DNA from: an uncultured Bacteroidales bacterium
GTDB taxonomy: Bacteria > Bacteroidota > Bacteroidia > Bacteroidales > Bacteroidaceae
Direction of reading: 5' to 3'
NCBI GenBank assembly: GCA_902779165.1
Contig: CACZAN010000013.1
Location: 26,512 to 90,511, forward strand
Length of the DNA: 64,000 bases
Made by a program: the position numbers and the translations under genes. This document shows, in pieces, positions 43,221-53,121 of this stretch (positions within the stretch are counted from its first letter, which is position 1; each line of letters starts with the position of its first letter). The notes beneath the pieces are model-generated. The model saw only the letters and a list, made by a program, of their open reading frames with translations, made no database searches and was not told where the DNA came from.

Positions 43221-44398
43221 TGGAAACGAATTTCATAGATTACGTAAAAATCATCTGCCGTTCAGGCAAAGGCGGACGCGGTTCTGCTCACATGCATCGT
43301 GCCAAATATGCCCCCAATGGAGGCCCGGACGGAGGAGATGGCGGACGGGGTGGTCATGTCTATCTACGTGGCAACCGTAACTATTGGACACTCTTGCACC
43401 TGCGCTACGAGCGTCACGTTTTCGCTGGACACGGCGGTAATGGTGGCAAAAGCGGTAGTCACGGAGCTGATGGCGATGATCGCATTATTGATGTGCCTTG
43501 TGGTACGGTCGTCTATAATGCAGAAACAGGTCATTTCGTCTGCGATGTCACTTCAGACGGACAGGTCGTACAGCTACTGCAGGGAGGCCGGGGCGGATTG
43601 GGCAACAAGCACTTCGCCACTGCTACGAACCAGGCTCCACGCTACGCCCAGCCAGGCGAGCCGATGCAGGAAATGACTGTCATCCTCGAACTGAAGATGC
43701 TTGCCGATGTGGGACTGGTTGGCTTCCCTAATGCCGGCAAAAGCACCCTCGTCAATGTCATCAGTTCTGCCCATCCCAAAATTGCGGGCTACCCCTTTAC
43801 CACACTCGAACCCAGCGTGGGAGTTGTCCGCTATCGCGATAACCGTTCCTTCGTTATGGCAGATATTCCAGGCATCATTGAGGGTGCCAGCGAGGGTAGA
43901 GGACTCGGACTTCGATTCCTGCGCCATATTGAGCGCAATGCCTTGTTACTCTTTATGATACCTGGCGATACGGATGATATCCGCCACGATTACGAAGTAC
44001 TGCTCAATGAGCTTGCTACCTACAATCCGGAGATGTTGCAGAAGCGGCGAGTGGTGGCCATCACCAAAGCCGACCTCCTCGACGACGAGCTCATCCAACT
44101 GCTCTCTGCCGACCTCCCGCAGGATGTACCCTTACTTTTTATTTCTGCAGTCACAGGGTTCCACATCACGGAACTGAAAGATTTCCTATGGCGTGAACTC
44201 GAGCAGTTGCACCTGCACGACGACGTCGACCTCACAGCCGAAGCTCCCGTCCATCACGCTTCTCTCGTCCATCGCGACAAGGATATCAGCGAATTTGACG
44301 AACTGGGAGATGTCGATGATTTTGAGGACACGGACGACCTTGAAATCGTGGATGACTTCGATGACCTCGATGATGACATCGAGTATGTGGACCTGTAA
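43220..44398 (+). CDS. obgE: Obg/CgtA GTPase
   Basis: The 392-aa protein has the Gly-rich Obg fold first ([31 protein letters not shown]), then the G domain: GFPNAGKST (G1), [16 protein letters not shown] (G3), TKADLLDD (G4). The C-terminus is an unusual acidic tail (~360-392) of repeated Asp/Glu such as [18 protein letters not shown] in place of a structured extension. It is an essential ribosome-assembly and stress GTPase in the cytosol. It overlaps the previous gene by one base. Confidence 0.95.
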   Translation: METNFIDYVKIICRSGKGGRGSAHMHRAKYAPNGGPDGGDGGRGGHVYLRGNRNYWTLLHLRYERHVFAGHGGNGGKSGSHGADGDDRIIDVPCGTVVYNAETGHFVCDVTSDGQVVQLLQGGRGGLGNKHFATATNQAPRYAQPGEPMQEMTVILELKMLADVGLVGFPNAGKSTLVNVISSAHPKIAGYPFTTLEPSVGVVRYRDNRSFVMADIPGIIEGASEGRGLGLRFLRHIERNALLLFMIPGDTDDIRHDYEVLLNELATYNPEMLQKRRVVAITKADLLDDELIQLLSADLPQDVPLLFISAVTGFHITELKDFLWRELEQLHLHDDVDLTAEAPVHHASLVHRDKDISEFDELGDVDDFEDTDDLEIVDDFDDLDDDIEYVDL

Positions 44399-44431
44399 CT
44401 CGTTGATTTTTTACTGCAAAACCGAATTATT

Positions 44432-45001
44432 ATGGCAATAGTAAAAGTTGTAAAGGGCTTGAAGCCCAAATTTGGAAAACATTGTTATCTGGCTGACGGA
44501 GCTGTCATCGTGGGTGAAGTGACACTGGGTGACGATGTGACGATATGGCCGTGCGCTGTGCTGCGTGGCGACGTGCATTATATCAAGGTCGGAAATCGCA
44601 GCAACATCCAGGACAACTCCTGCGTGCATACCTTGAATGGTCGGGCTCCTGTTGAAATTGGCGAAGACGTAACGGTGGGGCACAGTGTTACGTTGCATGG
44701 CTGTACGATTCTTGACGGGGCACTCATCGGCATGGGGGCCACCGTATTGGATCACGCTGTGGTGGGTAGAGGGGCTATAGTGGCTGCAGGTGCGCTGGTG
44801 CTCTCTGGTACTCAGATTCCTGACGGCGAGTTGTGGGGTGGGGTGCCTGCGAAGTTTATCAAGCGGGTAGACCCTGAGCAGGCGCAGGCGCTGAATAAGA
44901 CATATGCTGCGCATTACATCGAGTATTCGGATTGGTATCGTGAAGCTGACAAAGATCCGAAGAATACACAGAATGTGCTGAACGGAGAAGACTATGAGTG
45001 A
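44432..45001 (+). CDS. Gamma-class carbonic anhydrase family protein (hexapeptide repeat)
   Basis: The 189-aa left-handed beta-helix has hexapeptide repeats from residue 20 onward (VIVGEVTLGDDVTIWPCAVL, ALIGMGATVLDHAVVGRGAI). Three histidines, 65 (CVHT), 83 (VGHS) and 88 (LHGC), follow the spacing of the metal ligands of Cam-type gamma-carbonic anhydrases. The active-site residues of true enzymes cannot all be confirmed by eye, so activity is probable but not certain. It lies 33 bp after obg. Confidence 0.88.
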   Translation: MAIVKVVKGLKPKFGKHCYLADGAVIVGEVTLGDDVTIWPCAVLRGDVHYIKVGNRSNIQDNSCVHTLNGRAPVEIGEDVTVGHSVTLHGCTILDGALIGMGATVLDHAVVGRGAIVAAGALVLSGTQIPDGELWGGVPAKFIKRVDPEQAQALNKTYAAHYIEYSDWYREADKDPKNTQNVLNGEDYE

Positions 45002-45041
45002 CGGTTAACATTAAAATGTTTAACTATTAACAATTAACACG

Positions 45042-46049
45042 ATGAGAATTCATTTGTGGGGTTGCTTGGTGGCAGTCGTGATTGCGTTGACGGCCAGTTC
45101 TTGTACAACGAAGGGCGGACGCGATCAGGAGTCGGGGGGCAACAAACCAGTTGCCAGAGGACTGCCGTATGAGCTGGTGATGGTTGTGCCGCGGGGCCTC
45201 TACACGGGTGAACTGAAGGACTCGTTGGATGCTGTATTGCTCGGTTCTACCCCTGTGTTGCCGCAGCACGAGCCTCTTTTCCGCTTGGACGTAGCTTACA
45301 CAGATGCGAACCTCACTCCCTGGCGTACCTTTCGCAACCGGCTGATTGTGGAGACTGATGCGCATGTGAAGGAACCGCAGATGGGTGTGGCGCGCAATGT
45401 GATGGCCCGTGGTCAGATAGAGGTGAAGGTTTCTGCTCGCACAGCCCATGAACTGGCAGAGTTTATCAGTGTGCACCGCCAGCGGTTGACCGACCTCTTC
45501 GTGGAACACGAGTTGGAGTACGAGGCTGAGAACCTGCGTAGGAGGCACGACCCGATGACTGGTGATTCGCTGAAGGCGCTGTGTGGCCACACGATCTGCG
45601 TGCCGCCTGCATTCAGGGCATCAAAGGTGGCTCGCGATTTCCTGTGGACAGGTACGAATCTCAACGACAAGGACCAAAACTTCATCTACTACACGTATCC
45701 TTGGGACGGACTGCCGCTCACTCCAGAACGTTTTGCGGAGAAGCACGACAGCGTGCTGAGGGCGAATGTGCCAGGAGCCCGTAGCGGTCAATGGATGCAG
45801 ACGGCGCGCAGTGATGGAAAGTATCTGTTGCTCGCGCGCACGCGCACGCTAAATAATAAGGTGGTGCAACAAGTGCATGGTCTATGGGAACTGAGGGCTG
45901 GTGCACTGGGTGGTCCCTTTGTGGCACTGGAGCAAGTAGACACTGCTGCTGGTCGCGTGGTGGTGGTGGAGGGGTTCGTCTATTCTCCGCATTCGCCCAA
46001 ACGTGATATCCTGCGCCAGATGGAGTCCGCATTACGTACGTTTGAATAG
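45042..46049 (+). CDS. DUF4837 family lipoprotein
   Basis: The N-terminus ALTASSCTTKGG carries the lipobox cysteine. The 335-aa body fits DUF4837: LPYELVMVVPRGLYTG, FRNRLIVETD, ARNVMARGQIEVKV, FRASKVARDFLWTGTN and YYTYPWDGLPLTPERF. This family is found in Bacteroidetes and has no known function; it is anchored in the envelope. It lies 40 bp after the carbonic anhydrase gene and is probably co-transcribed. Confidence 0.85.
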   Translation: MRIHLWGCLVAVVIALTASSCTTKGGRDQESGGNKPVARGLPYELVMVVPRGLYTGELKDSLDAVLLGSTPVLPQHEPLFRLDVAYTDANLTPWRTFRNRLIVETDAHVKEPQMGVARNVMARGQIEVKVSARTAHELAEFISVHRQRLTDLFVEHELEYEAENLRRRHDPMTGDSLKALCGHTICVPPAFRASKVARDFLWTGTNLNDKDQNFIYYTYPWDGLPLTPERFAEKHDSVLRANVPGARSGQWMQTARSDGKYLLLARTRTLNNKVVQQVHGLWELRAGALGGPFVALEQVDTAAGRVVVVEGFVYSPHSPKRDILRQMESALRTFE

Positions 46050-46118
46050 CCATTTGCTTCAATGTGAGGGGCTAATTCTAAAAAAAACAAGGGGAAAGCG
46101 TAAATTGTTGTGTTTTTT

Positions 46119-46150
46119 TTTGGTGCAAGGGGTAAAAAGCTGTATCTTTG
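46119..46150 (+). promoter_or_regulatory. Promoter of the C10 protease gene
   Basis: TTTG at 46119-46122, a 20-bp spacer and TATCTTTG at 46143-46150 match the Bacteroidetes consensus, 42 bp before the ATG. Confidence 0.75.
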
Positions 46151-46192
46151 TCCCCATAATTGTTCTCTAACTCAATTCAACAATATTCTATT

Positions 46193-49100
46193 ATGAAGAA
46201 ATTCTACTCTATGATTGCTTTGTTGTTGATGGCGCTTTCCGTCTCTGCAGCCCCTGTAGATCAGGAGACAGCCCTCGGCGAAGCACGTGCTTTCCTCTTG
46301 CGTAATGTCAAGGGAAAAGCTGGAATGAAACTGGCTCCGGCTCGTCAGGTACTCTCCCTTGGACAGGCCAGTGAAGCCTATTTCGTTTTTAATGTCGGTC
46401 AGGAAGAAGGCTTCGTCGTGGTCAGTGGCGAGGACAGTACTCCAGCCATTCTTGGATATGCCGACAAGGGATCGTTCGATGCTGAGACGTGTCCCGCTTC
46501 CGTCAAGTCGTTCCTGCAGGGCTATGCTGAGGAGATCCAATGGTTGCGCGTTCACCCTCAGTCGACAACGCGCCTGAATGTTCCCCGTTTCGTCAACGTC
46601 AAGCGTGCCATCAGCCCGCTGTTGCAGACGGGTTGGGATCAGGATGAGCCCTTCAGTAACAGTTGCCCTATTTTCCTAAGAGAGGAGAATGGACGTACCG
46701 TTACGGGTTGCGTGGCTACGGCTATGGCACAAATTATGAGGTATCATCAGTGGCCTGCCGCCACGAAAGCAGAGATACCTGCCTACGATTGTGCAACAAC
46801 GTTCGCGGGTTATGACCCTATTCATGTCGCTGCTGTGCCCGCAGGCACCAAACTGGACTGGGCCAATATGCTGTATTATTATTACGGTGTGGAGAGCGAT
46901 GAAGAATACGCTGCCGTGGCCACCTTGATGGCTGCCGTTGGCGCTTCTGTTCAGATGGATTATAAAAACGACGCGAATGGTGGTTCATCTGCATCTAATT
47001 CAAAGGTGGCTACCGCTCTGAAGACTTACTTCGACTATTCGCCGAATGTACGCTATCTGCATCGTGCTGATTACTTGATGGATGAGTGGTATGAGATGCT
47101 CTACAACGAATTGAAGGAAGGTCGCCCTGTGATGATGGGCGGTCGCTCCTCGGGCACAGGCCATGCTTTTGTTGTTGATGGTTACAGCAGCGACGACTAC
47201 TTCCACATCAACTGGGGCTGGGGTGGCTACTGCAATGGCTACTTCCTTCTCTCTGTCGCTAATCCTGGCAGCACCCAAGGCGCAGGTGCCACAAGAACTC
47301 CTGACGGCTACAGCCAGGATCAGGATGCCATTGTTGGCATAGAACCGAACAAGGGTCAAACACCGATGGTGCTGGCTCGCATGATTTCTGAGTTGCTTTC
47401 GGTCAGCGGCAATGAGATAACCTCCTCTTATTACAGTCAGGTTGAAGGCAAAAATACCTTCAATATAGGTCTCGGATACATCAAGGCTGATGGCTCTATT
47501 CAGCCCATTGAAGGCTACACCACTCAAGAGCTGGATTATTACTATGGCTCAGCAGGTTGGGCTTTCCCCGTGAAGGGCCTTTCTGACGGAACCTATAAGA
47601 TTCTGCCGGTTTCCAAACTGTCATCCGATGCAGAATGGAAGTCCTCAGTGAATCCGAGAAAGTCGTATGTGCTGGCAACTGTGAAAGGCAGCGAAGTGTC
47701 GTTGCAGTTGATTCAGCCTGTTATCGACTTCCATGTGACAAAGTTCTCCTATGACGAGGTGCCCACTCAGGGTCGTCAGATGCAGCTGAACGTGGAGATT
47801 CAGAATAATGCAGATGAGTACTATGGTCCGCTGTACCTGCAGCTGAAGGAAGGCGATGCACAGCCTTCAGTATCAGAGTTGGGAGTGACGATTCCCGAGA
47901 AATCCACCACAACCGTTACTTTCTTTATCACTCCTTTCAAGGATACTGTTTATGATATGTATGTTACTGATGCAGAAGGTAAAAGCTTCGGTCAGGGCCG
48001 TTTGGAAGTGGCTCCCGCTCCTTCAGAGAATCCTGTAGTAACAGTTGAGGATTTGGCCATAACGAATGGAGAGGCTCCTGGTGAGGGTGAATACTTCGGC
48101 AAGGTTTATGGTATCATGGCAGGTGACGTCAAATTGAAGAATCCCACTTCTGCAGAATACAACGACAAGATATTCTTCTACCTCCAAACGTTCGATCCAA
48201 TTACTTTAGATCCTTTGGATTCGCAATATTATTATGAGGACATAAAGTTGCCGGCTGGAGGTGAGACTACCGTTCACTTCGAGTTCCCCTACGCTGCAGA
48301 GAACTATTTGCATTTTCCGATTGTTCTGGCAAGCGATGGTGCCACGCCTTTACGACAGCAACAGGACGATGTTACATTGCTTCTTCCTGGAGCCATTGTT
48401 TACAACCTCGAGGATGAATGCGAAGGCTTTAAGGTCGAAAGCACATTCACAGTTCCCGATTGGGCTTGCACTGTTGACTTCGATAAAGAAACGGACTTCA
48501 CGGAGTTGATTTGCAACAATCCGAATGTCGTCTATTTCTTCAATTCTGAAGTGGAGATTCCCGCTGCAGTGAAGCAGAACGGTATTAAGGGTGACGTAGC
48601 CAAGAAGGTGATCCTCACTGATGGTTATCCCTTCCACACACCATTCAACTTCTATGCAGAAGAGGTCGAGTACCACCGCACTTTCAATCCTACGCTTAAT
48701 ATGGAACAGGGTACTGGTTGGGAGACCATCGTGCTACCCTTTGATGTCACAACCATCAAGAATGGCGATGCTGCGCTTGAGATTCGTGAGTTCAGTGACG
48801 AGAGCGGCCAGAATGCCATCTTCAAGAGCGTGGAAGCTATACAGGAAAACACTCCTTATCTGATCGGTAATCATGGTAAGCTTGCAGAGGTTGTCTTTAA
48901 TGGTCAGAATGTCTCGTTCTCTACCGATTTCGCAGCAGTCCTGACGGGTGCAAACTTCAAGATGCAGGGTGCACTGGCTGATGAGACATTGGACAACGCT
49001 TTGACCCTGAATGCCGAGGGTACTGACTTCGTGAAAGCCGACGGCAAAGTCGCTCCCTTCCGTGCTGTCTTCCTGCCAACCGCAGGAGCTAACGTCAAGT

Positions 49101-49258
49101 ATGACAAGGTGCATATTTCAGCAGAAGGTGTGGCTGTGCGTGATATCCAGACCACGTCGACAGATACGCCTTGGTACAGCATCGATGGTCGCAGCATCCA
49201 GCGTCCCGTGAAAGCTGGAATCTACGTTCGTGGAGGCAAGAAAGTTGTTGTGAAGTAA
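46193..49258 (+). CDS. Secreted C10 (streptopain-family) cysteine protease
   Basis: The start MKKFYSMIALLLMALSVSAA at 46193 is a clean signal peptide; an ATG-less extension upstream is unlikely. Residues ~21-135 form the inhibitory prodomain (EAYFVFNVGQEEGFVVVSGED). Catalytic Cys173 is in RTVTGCVATAMAQIM, His324 in GTGHAFVVDGY, and INWGWGGYCNGYF is the conserved Asn/Trp block of the family. A long beta-rich C-terminal half follows, ending WYSIDGRSIQ ... KAGIYVRGGKKVVVK, the export module. It probably cleaves host or dietary proteins outside the cell. It is monocistronic by its own promoter and the hairpin that follows. Confidence 0.92.
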   Translation: MKKFYSMIALLLMALSVSAAPVDQETALGEARAFLLRNVKGKAGMKLAPARQVLSLGQASEAYFVFNVGQEEGFVVVSGEDSTPAILGYADKGSFDAETCPASVKSFLQGYAEEIQWLRVHPQSTTRLNVPRFVNVKRAISPLLQTGWDQDEPFSNSCPIFLREENGRTVTGCVATAMAQIMRYHQWPAATKAEIPAYDCATTFAGYDPIHVAAVPAGTKLDWANMLYYYYGVESDEEYAAVATLMAAVGASVQMDYKNDANGGSSASNSKVATALKTYFDYSPNVRYLHRADYLMDEWYEMLYNELKEGRPVMMGGRSSGTGHAFVVDGYSSDDYFHINWGWGGYCNGYFLLSVANPGSTQGAGATRTPDGYSQDQDAIVGIEPNKGQTPMVLARMISELLSVSGNEITSSYYSQVEGKNTFNIGLGYIKADGSIQPIEGYTTQELDYYYGSAGWAFPVKGLSDGTYKILPVSKLSSDAEWKSSVNPRKSYVLATVKGSEVSLQLIQPVIDFHVTKFSYDEVPTQGRQMQLNVEIQNNADEYYGPLYLQLKEGDAQPSVSELGVTIPEKSTTTVTFFITPFKDTVYDMYVTDAEGKSFGQGRLEVAPAPSENPVVTVEDLAITNGEAPGEGEYFGKVYGIMAGDVKLKNPTSAEYNDKIFFYLQTFDPITLDPLDSQYYYEDIKLPAGGETTVHFEFPYAAENYLHFPIVLASDGATPLRQQQDDVTLLLPGAIVYNLEDECEGFKVESTFTVPDWACTVDFDKETDFTELICNNPNVVYFFNSEVEIPAAVKQNGIKGDVAKKVILTDGYPFHTPFNFYAEEVEYHRTFNPTLNMEQGTGWETIVLPFDVTTIKNGDAALEIREFSDESGQNAIFKSVEAIQENTPYLIGNHGKLAEVVFNGQNVSFSTDFAAVLTGANFKMQGALADETLDNALTLNAEGTDFVKADGKVAPFRAVFLPTAGANVKYDKVHISAEGVAVRDIQTTSTDTPWYSIDGRSIQRPVKAGIYVRGGKKVVVK

Positions 49259-49265
49259 TAGAGGT

Positions 49266-49739
49266 TTATAAATCCTCATAAGCAGGCACCTGTGAGACAA
49301 ACTCATAGGTGCCTGCTGCTATGTTGATGTGGCAACAGACCGTCTGCAACCCGTTGGAGACGACCAGCCACTCTACGCGCAACACAATATTATAGCGGTA
49401 GATTTGGTCAAAGACTTTCTGGCTCAGGGTCACGGTGGGAGCCTTGTACTCAATGATCATCCGAGGTTGGCGGTCGGACCCATACAGCACGCTGTCGCAA
49501 CGGCGTGCTGTTCCGTTCAGTGTCAGCGATACTTCGTTGCCTAAGAGCCCTGCGGGGTAGCCTTTCTGGCGAATCAGAAATGACGTGAAATGCTGTCGTA
49601 CCCATTCCTCTGGGGTCAGTCGGACGTAGCGACGACGCAACGGGTCGAACACTGTAGGATGTTCTGTCGACTGGCCGAACCTTAAGGGGGCTGCAGGCAG
49701 GTTCAAAGGGGGGTATTTCTGCTCAAAATCCATTTTCAT
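49266..49739 (-). CDS. HsdR N-terminal-like nuclease-fold protein (157 aa)
   Basis: It starts MKMDFEQKYPPLNLP. The middle, LTPEEWVRQHFTSFLI, is followed by DSVLYGSDRQPRMIIEYKAP, giving the D...E-x-K residues of the PD-(D/E)xK fold as in HSDR_N_2 proteins. It is a stand-alone domain, not part of a type I locus, and in Bacteroidetes is usually found near holA as here. It may act in DNA repair or maintenance; the role is unknown. The end contains the hairpin shared with the protease gene. Confidence 0.82.
   Translation of the reverse strand: MKMDFEQKYPPLNLPAAPLRFGQSTEHPTVFDPLRRRYVRLTPEEWVRQHFTSFLIRQKGYPAGLLGNEVSLTLNGTARRCDSVLYGSDRQPRMIIEYKAPTVTLSQKVFDQIYRYNIVLRVEWLVVSNGLQTVCCHINIAAGTYEFVSQVPAYEDL
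49281..49317. terminator. Hairpin between convergent genes
   Basis: AGCAGGCACCT (49281-49291) pairs perfectly with AGGTGCCTGCT (49307-49317), and the stem extends inward. There is no T-run. It lies inside the last codons of the minus-strand nuclease-fold gene and 23 bp after the protease stop. Confidence 0.6.
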
Positions 49740-49815
49740 GGTGCAAAAATACGATTTATTTGTCTCTCTGGCGAATAAAATGACTGCGAATCGTCATTTT
49801 CCCAATGAAAATTGC

Positions 49816-49823
49816 TAACTTTG
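49816..49823 (+). promoter_or_regulatory. -7 box for AMP nucleosidase gene
   Basis: TAACTTTG matches TAnnTTTG, 23 bp before the ATG at 49847; the -33 element is not evident. Confidence 0.55.
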
Positions 49824-49846
49824 CACTCGAATAAACAGCAGAAACT

Positions 49847-50623
49847 ATGAAAACGAAACAAGAAATCGTAGAAAACTGGCTACCTCGCTACACCAAGCAC
49901 CCGCTCGAAGACTTCACAGATCTCGTTTTGTTGACCAACTTCAACAACTATGTGGATATCTTCTGTGAGCACTTTGGCATTGAAACTCCAAACTATGATG
50001 CCAACATGAGAATGGCTGTGGCCGACGGCATCACGTTTATCAATTTTGGAATGGGGTCCCCTAACGCAGCTATCATTATGGATCTCCTGAGCGCCATAAA
50101 GCCGCGTGCCTGCCTCTTCCTGGGCAAGTGTGGCGGCATTCCTCAAAAGGTGAAGATGGGTGATCTTATCTTGCCGTTGGCTGGAATCCGTGGCGAGGGA
50201 ACCAGCAACGATTACTATCCTGCTGTAGTGCCTGCACTGCCTGCATTTATGCTTCAGCGTGCCGTCAGCTCCGCTATTCGCGACGCTGGACACGACTACT
50301 GGACAGGAACGGTTTACACCACGAACCGTCGCATCTGGGAGCACGACGAGGCTTTCAAGGATTACCTCCGCTCCACACGTGCAATGGCCGTAGATATGGA
50401 GACTGCCACCTTGTTTGTCACGGGTTTTGCAAATCACATTCCTACCGGTGCACTGCTCCTCGTCTCCGACAACCCCATGATACCAGAAGGTGTAAAGACA
50501 GCAGAGAGCGACCGCCATGTGACTCAGGAATTTGTTCACGACCACGTTATTATAGGAATTCAGGCCCTGGAGAAAATCAAGAAGGAAGATAAGACCGTCA
50601 AGCACTTGAAGTTCGACTGGTAG
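49847..50623 (+). CDS. amn: AMP nucleosidase
   Basis: The 258-aa protein is of the short, catalytic-domain-only form found in Bacteroidetes. The nucleoside-phosphorylase fold shows NFGMGSPNAAIIMDLL, LFLGKCGGI, LILPLAGIRGEGTSNDYY and AVDMETATLFVTGF; the last holds the ribose-binding Glu. It hydrolyses AMP to adenine and ribose-5-phosphate and regulates adenine nucleotides. It is followed by short direct repeats and then holA. Confidence 0.88.
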   Translation: MKTKQEIVENWLPRYTKHPLEDFTDLVLLTNFNNYVDIFCEHFGIETPNYDANMRMAVADGITFINFGMGSPNAAIIMDLLSAIKPRACLFLGKCGGIPQKVKMGDLILPLAGIRGEGTSNDYYPAVVPALPAFMLQRAVSSAIRDAGHDYWTGTVYTTNRRIWEHDEAFKDYLRSTRAMAVDMETATLFVTGFANHIPTGALLLVSDNPMIPEGVKTAESDRHVTQEFVHDHVIIGIQALEKIKKEDKTVKHLKFDW

Positions 50624-50632
50624 GTTGATTTC

Positions 50633-50678
50633 ACGATTTGACGATTTGACGATTTGATTATTTTGCGATTTGACGATA
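50633..50678 (+). repeat. Short direct repeats between amn and holA
   Basis: Four GATTTGACGAT-type units (ACGATTTG core, 8-10 bp spacing). This simple-repeat spacer is common in Bacteroidales intergenic DNA. Confidence 0.7.
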
Positions 50679-50706
50679 GAACTGAAATAATAAAAGGAGT
50701 TTTTCT

Positions 50707-51726
50707 GTGGCAAAAAAGGCTGGAATTACATACGAAGAGATCGTACGACAAGTACAGGCCGGCGACTTCAAACCCATCTACTATCTGATGGGCGAGGAGG
50801 CCTATTATATCGACCGTGTTTCGGATTTTATCGTCCAAAAGGCTCTCACAGAGGATGAGCGGGATTTCAATCTCACCATTCTTTATGGTCCTCAGACGAC
50901 AGGAGAAGAGGTCGTGAATGCAGCTAAGCGCTATCCCATGATGGCAGAGCGACAAGTGGTGCTTGTGCGTGAGGCTCAGACCCTCGAACACCGCGACGTT
51001 CTCAGCTATTATGTCCAGAAGCCTCTTATGTCTACCGTTCTCATCCTTTGCCACAAAAATGGTAAGCTCGACGGCCGAACGAAGCTCGCAGGCGATATCC
51101 AGAAAGCTGGAATACTCTTCGAATCGCGCAAACTTTATGATAGGGAACTACCCTCATTTGTAAGTTCTTATGTGCGTCGCAAGCAGCTTGAGATTGCGCC
51201 AGACGCATGCATGATACTTTGTGAACACGTAGGAGCCGATCTCAATCGTCTTGCCGGAGAGCTCGATAAGCTCGTTGTGGCGGTAGGAGAGAAGAAGGTC
51301 ATCGATTCTCAGCTCATTCAGGATCACATTGGAATTAGTAAGGATTTCAATGGATTTGAACTGGTGGCGGCTTTAGCGGTAAAGGATGTCATGAAAGCAA
51401 ACAGGATAGTAAAATACTTTGACAGCAATCCAAAGAGTTTTGCCCTTCAGCCTGTTCTTGCTTCCATGTTTCGTTTTTACACTAATCTGATGATTGCGTA
51501 CTACGCTCCGGTGAAGTCGGAGGAGGGGATTGCTGCATGGTTGGAGCAATCCGTCTGGCAGATCCGTCGAGATATTCTTCCCGCGATGCATCATTATACC
51601 GCGATGCAAGTGTACAATATTTTAAGTGAAATACGCAAAACTGATGCTGCCTCAAAGGGGGTAGGAGGCCAGAAAACCTCCGATGGCGACCTCCTCAAGG
51701 AGCTTGTTTTTATGATTCTCCACTGA
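50707..51726 (+). CDS. holA: DNA polymerase III subunit delta
   Basis: The 339-aa protein starts at GTG (MAKKAGITYEEI). YYLMGEEAYYIDRVSDFIV, NLTILYGPQTTGEEVVNAAK and RYPMMAERQVVLVREAQTL are the recognisable N-terminal blocks of the delta subunit of the clamp loader, and ADLNRLAGELDKLV is in the middle. It opens the beta clamp during replication. It shares a tight spacer with amn. Confidence 0.92.
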   Translation: MAKKAGITYEEIVRQVQAGDFKPIYYLMGEEAYYIDRVSDFIVQKALTEDERDFNLTILYGPQTTGEEVVNAAKRYPMMAERQVVLVREAQTLEHRDVLSYYVQKPLMSTVLILCHKNGKLDGRTKLAGDIQKAGILFESRKLYDRELPSFVSSYVRRKQLEIAPDACMILCEHVGADLNRLAGELDKLVVAVGEKKVIDSQLIQDHIGISKDFNGFELVAALAVKDVMKANRIVKYFDSNPKSFALQPVLASMFRFYTNLMIAYYAPVKSEEGIAAWLEQSVWQIRRDILPAMHHYTAMQVYNILSEIRKTDAASKGVGGQKTSDGDLLKELVFMILH

Positions 51727-52388
51727 TTCTGTATCTATTTTGACTTAATCTGGAACAGGATTTTTAGCCTTTATTTTGCTTGATTCAAGCTTCTTAGCAC
51801 CATTTCCTGCTGCGTGAGAATCGCGCAAAAATCATTTTCTGTACAATTTTTCGAGTAGGATAGGTTCTCGCCATTTTTGGGTGCGCAAATTTTGTATTCA
51901 CGTTCTTTAAGATTTCAAAAGGAAAATCCACCGCCCTCTTCTGTCTTTATTTGTAAATTTAGATTTATAAACCAAAACCATCTCAGGAGGGCTCTAATAT
52001 GCAATACAGATGTAAATTTACGTTTCAACATTCAAAATACACCTGTTTGAATTTGTAAATGATTGAATATTCAAAAATGAATAATTAAAGATAATATACT
52101 AATAGTCAGAAAAATAATAATGAATATTGGCTACTTAAACCACGGAAGGTTTGTCGTGGATTGCGAATCCGTGTTATTTAGGAATGTATAACCGATAAAA
52201 TCTCCCGATTAATGTAAAGCAGTCCAATATTATACAATTAATAATTAAAGAAGATGCTTCAACGATTTAGAAATTGATATTAAGTATTTGCATCTACAAA
52301 CCTAAAGTGACTCGAAATGTAATTCATGTTTCTTAACTTTACAAAAAACAACAATTCACAAGAAAAAATTAAGATTTTGATTCAAAAA
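51727..52388. other. Long AT-rich intergenic region
   Basis: No credible ORF. It contains a palindromic segment at 52140-52170 (CCACG ... CGTGG, then GGATTGCGAATCC) resembling REP-like hairpins of Bacteroidetes, and AT-rich direct repeats (AATAATTAAAGA at ~52081 and ~52240). No tRNA or known RNA gene is recognised. Confidence 0.6.
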
Positions 52389-52420
52389 TTTGGTGGTTTA
52401 AATTCTTTTTTCTTACTTTG
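52389..52420 (+). promoter_or_regulatory. Promoter of the HTH regulator
   Basis: TTTG at 52389-52392, a 20-bp spacer, then TTACTTTG at 52413-52420, one mismatch from TAnnTTTG. The ATG follows 62 bp downstream. Confidence 0.6.
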
Positions 52421-52482
52421 CACCGCCAAACAGAGGAAACACCCCTCCTAAGGACCCAAAACTATACTCAGAAAACGATAAG

Positions 52483-52962
52483 ATGAAAGAGAGAATTCGT
52501 CAGATACAAGATCGCGAAGGGATGTCGCAAAAAGACTTTGCCGCAGCTATCGGAATCTCGCAGGCATCTTTGTCGAGTATTTACAACGGTCGTACCCTTC
52601 CTACTAACCGTCATGTGGAAGCTATTCACAAGCGGTTCCCGGAAATCAGTACCAACTGGATTATGTTTGGCGAAGGAGAAATGCTGTTGTCAGATGCTGA
52701 TGCAGCTCTCAACTCCAACCTCACTGAGGACAGCTCTCAGGCAGACGAAAGCGTTCGTCAGGAAGAAACCCTGGGCTCCTCTTTAGATAAATCGTCTCGC
52801 AAATCAGACAATCGTGATTATCAAGGAGACCTCTTTTCCACCGCACCTGTTGTACGTGAAATAGTAAAATATATTGACAAACCGCAGAGGCGCATACGTG
52901 AAATACAGGTTATTTATGACGATGGGATCCTCGAAACCTTTGTTTTGAAGTCTGATAAGTAG
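52483..52962 (+). CDS. XRE-family helix-turn-helix regulator
   Basis: The 159-aa protein has an HTH at residues ~8-60 (MSQKDFAAAIGISQASLSSIYNGR), followed by STNWIMFGEGEML, a Ser/Glu-rich linker and a conserved C-terminus (RRIREIQVIYDDGILETFVL). This type is a widespread single-copy regulator in Bacteroidales, not obviously phage-derived. It is likely autonomous: its own promoter upstream and two hairpins downstream. Confidence 0.85.
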   Translation: MKERIRQIQDREGMSQKDFAAAIGISQASLSSIYNGRTLPTNRHVEAIHKRFPEISTNWIMFGEGEMLLSDADAALNSNLTEDSSQADESVRQEETLGSSLDKSSRKSDNRDYQGDLFSTAPVVREIVKYIDKPQRRIREIQVIYDDGILETFVLKSDK

Positions 52963-53121
52963 GAAAGAGGCATAAAAATAAGCCCAGCCTCCCCTAAGAG
53001 ACATCCATTTCTGACATATAAGTCACCTTTTTGACATATAAGACACATTCATATATCACTTTTACCCAAAGAATGCTGGCCGCGTCATTTCCGTTTCTAC
53101 TCCTTATTTTCTTCAGCGGCC

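Noticed and set aside
49266-49739. Part of a second type I restriction locus
   Set aside because: It is a stand-alone 157-aa HsdR_N-like domain with no helicase, hsdM or hsdS nearby; neighbours are housekeeping genes.
52483-52962. Phage repressor marking a prophage
   Set aside because: No integrase, phage structural genes or att-like repeats around it; the C-terminus fits a common chromosomal Bacteroidales regulator.
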